From Lunasporangiospora selenospora (Eukaryota; Mortierellomycota; Mortierellomycetes; Mortierellales; Mortierellaceae), in assembly GCA_015680635.1 (NCBI GenBank), contig JAABOA010000180.1, positions 1 through 12,943 on the forward strand: a DNA stretch of 12,943 nt. Reading direction: 5' to 3'. The position numbers and the translations under genes were made by a program. The notes below the pieces were generated by a model. That model was not told where the DNA came from. It saw only the letters and a program-made list of their open reading frames with translations, and did not search any database. Shown one piece after another: positions 8,851 to 12,943 of the stretch. Within the stretch, counting starts at the first letter, position 1, and each line of letters starts with the position of its first letter.

Positions 8851-10870
8851 CTAGATGAGCGAAAAGTAAATTAGTTACTAAAATTTTATAGACCCATTAG
8901 CCCTAGAGCAATATACTACTGTTGCATTGGGGTAAATGAATAATCATACCTGCTCTAAGGGCCATCCTGCCATGTTACCAAATCGAAGATCTTCCTTGCC
9001 ATCTACATGGCCATACTGACTATGGAAGAATGATGGATCGCCCTTTGGCTGGGGTAGATGTTCCAGCAAGTGTTCAAGTTCTTCGGGTTCAATGAAAACG
9101 TTCAATTGATCCATAAATTCCTGGTGTCTTTCAGGCGTTCCATAGTCGGCATCATTAAAGTACGAAAGAATGATCTTTGGTGTAAAATATGTGGCGATAA
9201 ATGGGACGGATGAATGAAGGTCTGTAATGATAATATCGAACGCCTCCATGAACGGGAGCAAACATGCATGTTCCTCAGCTGTCACCCTAAAGTTGGCCAA
9301 CACAAACCGGACATTGTCGAGTTCAACCTGCTCTTGACCCGTTGGGTCCGTGGTGTCGTAGTTTTCCAGGTGGAGTGAAGTTGGGTGCATCTTCCAGATA
9401 AACTTCCAGCGGCCCGACTGTTCAAGCCGATGGAAGAGCTGAATTAGAGATTTTTGCGCCAGCATGGAGGTACTTCCGCACGAGGGCGCGACCAGAACAG
9501 AACGAGGGGCCAATCCTGGAGCAGCCTTATCCTGGTTGGTGTATATTGAAAGAATGTCCTTGGCCGTGTATGGCAAACTGAGGATGAGGAGAGAGAGGGA
9601 GAATCAGTGAGATTGAGCCCCGACCAGCTGTTTCTGTCGCATTACATACTGATCAGACTCTCTTCTTAGCTCGACCACAACCAAGACAGTGCGGCAGTTA
9701 TACATACGTTTTGTTGAAGTAGCGGGTAAAATAGAGAGGCACCTTGTGCTCGACTCCTGAGCAAGATGCACATCCGTACATGCAGTGACCAATCACATTC
9801 ACGGCATGGACCCGTTCTGGTAAAGCCTCTTTGACCGCATCGAGGATCTGTTTCTGCATCAGTCCAAAAACACCATAGTCCGGATTCATCGATCCCGTCA
9901 ACAGAAACACGACCTGGTGTTGCTTCTTGGTCTCAATCGGCTGCCGTCCTGAACCGGGGCTACCGCTACCACTGTCGTGGCTCGTTGTGCTGGAGAGGCT
10001 ACTATTACTCACATTCAAGTCGATAGTGGATCCAGTATTGAGGCCATTTAGGTCACACGTTTCGTACCGGTCCAGTCGGTGGTCAAGATGCTTGATGGCA
10101 TGTAAGATGTTGCGGAGTGAGAAGGGCATGACCTTGACCCATCCATCTGGGTACTGGCGCTGATAGTAGTCTTTAATCGTCTCCTTGGCGACATTCCAGT
10201 CGTAGACAAAGACTACGCCTCCATATCTGTCCAAGAATGGGGCACAGGTCTCGACCTGAGAGAGGTCATAATGGCAAGGCCTGATAGAGAGTAGGGGAGG
10301 AAAGACAGAGGGTTGCTGGTTAGCTGGACAGAGAGAAGAGAAGAGCGGAGTAGTAGGCAAGGGGCTGGGCGTTTGGAGCGAGCACAGGCACATAGCGAGT
10401 TGGACCACAATGGCCTCTTCCTTTGTGCACATGCATCTCGCACCTTTGTGTTCACTTCCTATTATCACACTCGCACAGGGAATGACCTGGAGGTTCACTC
10501 GACTTGCAGGCATATGCCCGGGTGTTTCTTCCCTTCCAGACAATCCTCTCTCCTTCTCCTATGCCGCACATTCTCCATTCCCCATTCCTCATTCCCCATC
10601 TTGTCCCATCCTGCTCAATGTTCAGACCACGACATGCGACGCGTCCCTATCTCAGAAGGAATGTCCAAGCTGCAGGCCATTCCCCCATCGCAATTCAGTT
10701 CACAGGCGGCGGGAGAGGGGGAGAGACGACATGGAAAGTAATACTTGCAGAAAGATCTTGACCTTGTGGTTTGTATGCAGCTGGTGTATTACTCCTGTCC
10801 CCGCTGCAGCAGTGGTTGCTATCTTGGTTGTCGTATCAGAGACAAGCATTGAGATGGCTGTGGCAGCCAT
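7188..10870 (-). CDS. Fusion: GT-B/glycerophosphotransferase-like domain + EEP phosphodiesterase domain, about 932 aa
   Basis: Exons (minus): 10870-10745, 10255-9708, 9577-8950, 8850-8508, 8341-7188; phases agree and total 2799 nt. Residues about 43-430 look like a GT-B transferase. KMHPTS (about 288-293), ITDLHSSVPF (342-351) and NDADY (366-370) recall the HP, TDYSS and F/Y..D..Y blocks of CDP-glycerol glycerophosphotransferases (TagF/TagB type). HCMYGCASCSG (199-209) is an odd cysteine cluster. From about 510 there is an EEP (DNase I-like) hydrolase: MSFNIWNGG (515-523), LQE (Glu 549, made across a splice junction), NIHLYYFPYQP (His 670), GDFNEPSHLDW (733-743), DRIDYIFG (877-884) and SDH (921-923). 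All usual metal and catalytic positions are visible. A low-complexity insert lies at about 784-855. Substrates are unknown. The start is uncertain: ATG 10870 follows a pyrimidine-rich leader, but an upstream exon could add a membrane segment. The exon 1/2 junction (GTATTA donor) is the weakest. Confidence 0.8.
8851..8949 (-). other. Bridging intron between transferase and EEP halves
   Basis: This 99-nt intron has donor GTATGA (8949-8944), an internal AACTAAT branch-like motif and acceptor ATCTAG (ending at 8851), in phase 0. Splicing joins ...GWPLEQ to FEPTQPLQ.... If it is not removed, the second intron codon (TGA) stops translation right after the transferase half. Confidence 0.75.
8950..10255 (-). 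other. Transferase-like (GT-B) domain portion
   Basis: Two exons (10255-9708 and 9577-8950) are joined over a 130-nt intron with a GTATGT donor and CTCAG acceptor in phase 2 (AC|T, ...YFNKT-LPYTAKD...). The alternation of short hydrophobic beta strands (VVFVYDW, QVVFLLTG, VHAVNVIG, SVLVAPS, WKFIWKMHP, FDIIITD, KIILSYF) with helices suits two Rossmann-like lobes. A serine/glycine-rich loop at about residues 112-142 interrupts the first lobe. Assignment to the CDP-glycerol glycerophosphotransferase superfamily rests on motif resemblance only. Confidence 0.6.
10256..10744 (-). other. Transferase-EEP intron 1 (boundaries uncertain)
   Basis: The proposed intron is 489 nt, from CAA|GTATTA (donor at 10744) to CTCTCTCAG|GTC (acceptor ending at 10256), in phase 0. 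A second acceptor, TCTATCAG ending at 10281 after a stronger pyrimidine tract, would be in the wrong phase for the donors I can see. GGA|GTAATA and AAG|GTCAAG are alternative phase-0 donors. The intron contains the GGGAATG-type repeat. Confidence 0.5.
10569..10600. repeat. Imperfect CATTCCC tandem repeat
   Basis: About four head-to-tail copies of a 7-8 bp unit (CATTCTC, CATTCCC, CATTCCTC, ATTCCCC) lie inside the presumed first intron of the transferase-EEP gene. On the coding strand the unit reads GGGAATG. Confidence 0.75.
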
Positions 10871-11487
10871 GACGGCAGCGGGCAGTGATACGGTGGTGAA
10901 GAGGAAGAAGAGAATAACGAAGAGGGCGGACAGGAGCCAGCCTGATTGCTGTTTGGTTTGTTTGGAGGGGTGTGTGTGTGGATTTGAGGAAGCGAAGCGA
11001 ATGAGAGTCGATGAGAACAAAAAGAAAGAGAGAAGGAAAAGCGAGATTCTCCCCTTTTCATTGCGCACAGGCGCAAAGTGGGGTCGATCCAAAGCTTAGT
11101 CTAGACCACATCTCGTTCACCTGGCCCCTGCGCACTGCTTACCATCACTGTATACATTCGTGGAGAGTCCTCGCCTTTGTTAGTTTCCAAAATCCAAATG
11201 CCCATACGCCACTCTGACCGCAGTCAATCCTAGAGTGGTGGACCTATTTCTGCCACCAGTCAAAACTCAACCAACATTGCCAGCTCTTCCACATTCTTGT
11301 TTGTCCACTCGTTGGATTCTCTTCTTTGAGAACAAATTCTGCACTGCCCAGAGCGACTGGAAAGGGCTGCCAATCCCTTTTGAGAAGAGGGAGGAGGTGG
11401 TGGAAACAGTGGCGGGAGCAGGCAGCAGAGATAGAAAACCAAAGGAGAAAGCGCCTATGCATTGTTTCCACACTGAGAGGGGATTAT
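10871..11487. promoter_or_regulatory. Leader and upstream region of the transferase-EEP gene
   Basis: On the minus strand, 11040-10871 contains CT-rich stretches (TTTTCCTTCTCTCTTTC and TTCTCTTCTTCCTCTTC) and a CACACACACA run, as in many fungal 5' leaders. The same bases stay open in frame with ATG 10870 back to a TAA near 11098. They would encode a hydrophobic segment, so this could instead be the end of an intron plus a membrane-anchor exon (10948-10871). No clear TATA box was found. Nothing else was recognised up to the polyadenylation signal at 11488. Confidence 0.45.
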
Positions 11488-11493
11488 TTTATT
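11488..11493 (-). terminator. AATAAA downstream of the right-edge gene
   Basis: A canonical polyadenylation signal on the minus strand lies 250 nt past the TAG at 11745-11743. It supports reading the right-edge frame as a separate gene ending there, instead of splicing into the transferase-EEP gene. Confidence 0.45.
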
Positions 11494-11742
11494 TCAGTTT
11501 GAACATTGATGACGGTTAACGCGGTGCTGGTGGCAGCTGTAATAGCAGTAGATAGAGAGGTTGTGACAAAATGGTTGTGGCTGCAGTGGTCGGAGTATTG
11601 TTAGAAGTACATATTATTTGCAGTGAAGGTCCTAGTCGTGGTAGTGTGAGTGGCCGTAGGATATCTTTGATTCAGCAAGTGCCGCCATATGGCATCATCC
11701 TGTACTTATGCATTTCTGTCAGGGCTCAGGTGCATGCCGTGG

Positions 11743-12943
11743 CTACACCATTTGCTCCGCCTGGCATTTTGACCCAGATACCATATAGTACTGTGCTCCA
11801 GTCTCGGTCAAAATTCCAGACGGGGTTTCGTCAATTGTGGCGGATCCAGCCGCCTCACTGCCGCCATGGGCATTCCGTGACTCTTTCTGTCTTCCTTCCC
11901 TTGAATCTCTATTTTCTATTCCAGTCTCGTGCCTAACAGGGCTCGATCCCGACTGCAGTCGTTCATTCGAAGCCTCGGACAAATTAAAGGCTTGACAGCC
12001 ACCATTTCCGTCTCCCATGGCACAATGGCCGTCGCAGGGGCTGCCCACCTGTAACAAGTCAATTGACTGCCACCGCTCAGCAATCACTTGACTACCAAAA
12101 GGTGGTCGTGGGATAGGTGGGAGCCTCGCTGCCTTGGGGACGTAAACCCATCTCACGATGATATGAATCACGTACGCAAGACGTGGCCATCGGAACGGCG
12201 CCATGTATCGCTCCAGATCAGGGTTTCCACCAGCATCGACAGCTGCTGCCGCTGCTGCGCCGCTCACAACCGTCGTGCCCGATCGCCACCGAATTTCACC
12301 CAACAGTAGTATCCGAAGTCGCTCAGTCCACTGCCACAAGACAGAGGCTACTCTTTCCAAGGAGCTGCTTCCGCTGCTACTCCTACTTCCGCGAATTCCA
12401 GTCCTGCCGCGACCAATGTTTGAATGGAATGTGCCAGAATGATGCGCTCGGGAGGACCCCGACCCCCATCCTCCACTTCCATTCGTTCGGGCACGCCCAC
12501 TGAGATAGTCACCTCCTCCAATGGTTGTGACCCTGGTTAGTCTGGGGAACATCATATCACTTCCTGACCCTGACCCTGGCCCTTTGACTCCATGACGGCT
12601 ACCATGGCTTATCCTCCTCGGCTGGCGGCGGTGCCTATGGGACATCGGTGTCGGCTCAAACTCATCAAGGTCTTCGTCGAGATCTACATCTAGGTCATCG
12701 TTTAGGTACAATTCATCACGATCGTCCTCAAAGACGTTTCTGGGTGAAGAGGCTAGGGCAGCCGATTCGGTGGTTGAGGCTGAGAGTCGTCGCGGAGATG
12801 AAGGAGAGGGCGACCTCAGAGGTGGAGTCAGACTCAGTCTTGTCAGTGGAAAAGTCAATAATGCCGGAGACTCATCAGATCCTTGGGACAGATGATGTCT
12901 GGGTATGATTGTTGTTACGGAAGCTGGTATAGACCCGTCCGGC
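11743..12943 (-). CDS. Unrecognised, mostly disordered protein (5' end beyond window)
   Basis: The frame is open for 399 codons from the right edge (12942) to TAG 11745-11743, with no in-frame ATG before 12645, so the 5' end probably lies outside. I do not recognise the family. Order from the N-terminal side: Ser/Pro-rich (about 12780-12840); a strongly acidic run with DDLDVDLDEDLDEFE (about 12660-12710); a basic His/Arg run (HRHRRQPRR); Gly/Ser-rich repeats; then an apparently folded part with LERVASVLWQWTERLRILLL and a hydrophobic stretch AYVIHIIVRWVYV (about 12135-12175); and a polar tail. AAAAAAVDAG comes from GCN triplets near 12240. A possible donor, CAG|GTGGGC at 12048, could link it in phase 0 to an exon at 10948, but the intron would be 1.1 kb. 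Confidence 0.5.
   Translation of the reverse strand, partial: PDGSIPASVTTIIPRHHLSQGSDESPALLTFPLTRLSLTPPLRSPSPSSPRRLSASTTESAALASSPRNVFEDDRDELYLNDDLDVDLDEDLDEFEPTPMSHRHRRQPRRISHGSRHGVKGPGSGSGSDMMFPRLTRVTTIGGGDYLSGRARTNGSGGWGSGSSRAHHSGTFHSNIGRGRTGIRGSRSSSGSSSLERVASVLWQWTERLRILLLGEIRWRSGTTVVSGAAAAAAVDAGGNPDLERYMAPFRWPRLAYVIHIIVRWVYVPKAARLPPIPRPPFGSQVIAERWQSIDLLQVGSPCDGHCAMGDGNGGCQAFNLSEASNERLQSGSSPVRHETGIENRDSREGRQKESRNAHGGSEAAGSATIDETPSGILTETGAQYYMVSGSKCQAEQMV

Noticed and set aside
10410-11099. 229-codon plus-strand ORF opposite the 5' end of the transferase-EEP gene
   Set aside because: It starts with ATG and includes a hydrophobic stretch, but it runs antisense to the proposed first exon, intron and leader, resembles no family, and its composition mirrors the pyrimidine-rich opposite strand.
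11235-11519. 94-codon plus-strand ORF and overlapping minus-strand ORFs
   Set aside because: They show no similarity to known proteins and no splice or promoter support, and they lie in the presumed 3' UTR/intergenic zone.

Overview
This window reads as nuclear DNA of a fungus, most likely an early-diverging lineage such as Mucoromycota/Mortierellomycota. That lineage placement is an inference from gene style. What is seen directly: genes split by many short introns with GTAAGT/GTATGT-type donors, two perfect yeast-like TACTAAC branch sites (2741-2747, 4881-4887), pyrimidine-rich or CA-rich 5' leaders, and recognisable fungal housekeeping proteins. I see no rRNA, tRNA, transposon, CRISPR array or prokaryotic operon structure.

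Layout. (1) 1-931, minus strand: the 5' two exons of a profilin gene, whose remaining exon(s) lie beyond the left edge. (2) 932-1693: a divergent promoter region with a good TATA box for profilin, CRE-like motifs, a perfect 8+2+8 inverted repeat and possible uORFs ahead of the next gene. (3) 1694-4991, plus strand: a complete nine-exon gene for a GCFC/PAXBP1-type (Ntr2-like) spliceosome-disassembly factor, 805 residues when spliced. (4) 4992-5689: intergenic, with a GA tract and the PMP3 promoter. (5) 5690-6115, plus strand: a complete three-exon PMP3 (UPF0057 proteolipid) gene, 57 residues. (6) 6116-7187: a convergent intergenic region with polyadenylation signals for both flanking genes. (7) 7188-10870, minus strand: a five-exon gene whose spliced reading frame joins a GT-B/CDP-glycerol glycerophosphotransferase-like domain to a C-terminal endonuclease/exonuclease/phosphatase (EEP) domain, about 932 residues. 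(8) about 10871-11742: leader and intergenic sequence. (9) 11743-12943, minus strand: a long open frame for an unrecognised, mostly disordered protein that runs off the right edge. It is either a separate gene ending at TAG 11743-11745 or the upstream exon of the transferase-EEP gene.

The genes do not form a pathway. Profilin (actin), the GCFC factor (splicing) and PMP3 (membrane potential) are ordinary, unlinked eukaryotic neighbours. The most unusual object is the transferase-EEP fusion. Motifs of both halves look intact, and it pairs a putative phosphodiester-forming or glycosyl-transferring domain with a phosphodiester-cleaving fold. All exon junctions quoted were checked by hand for GT/AG and reading phase; none has been checked against transcripts.
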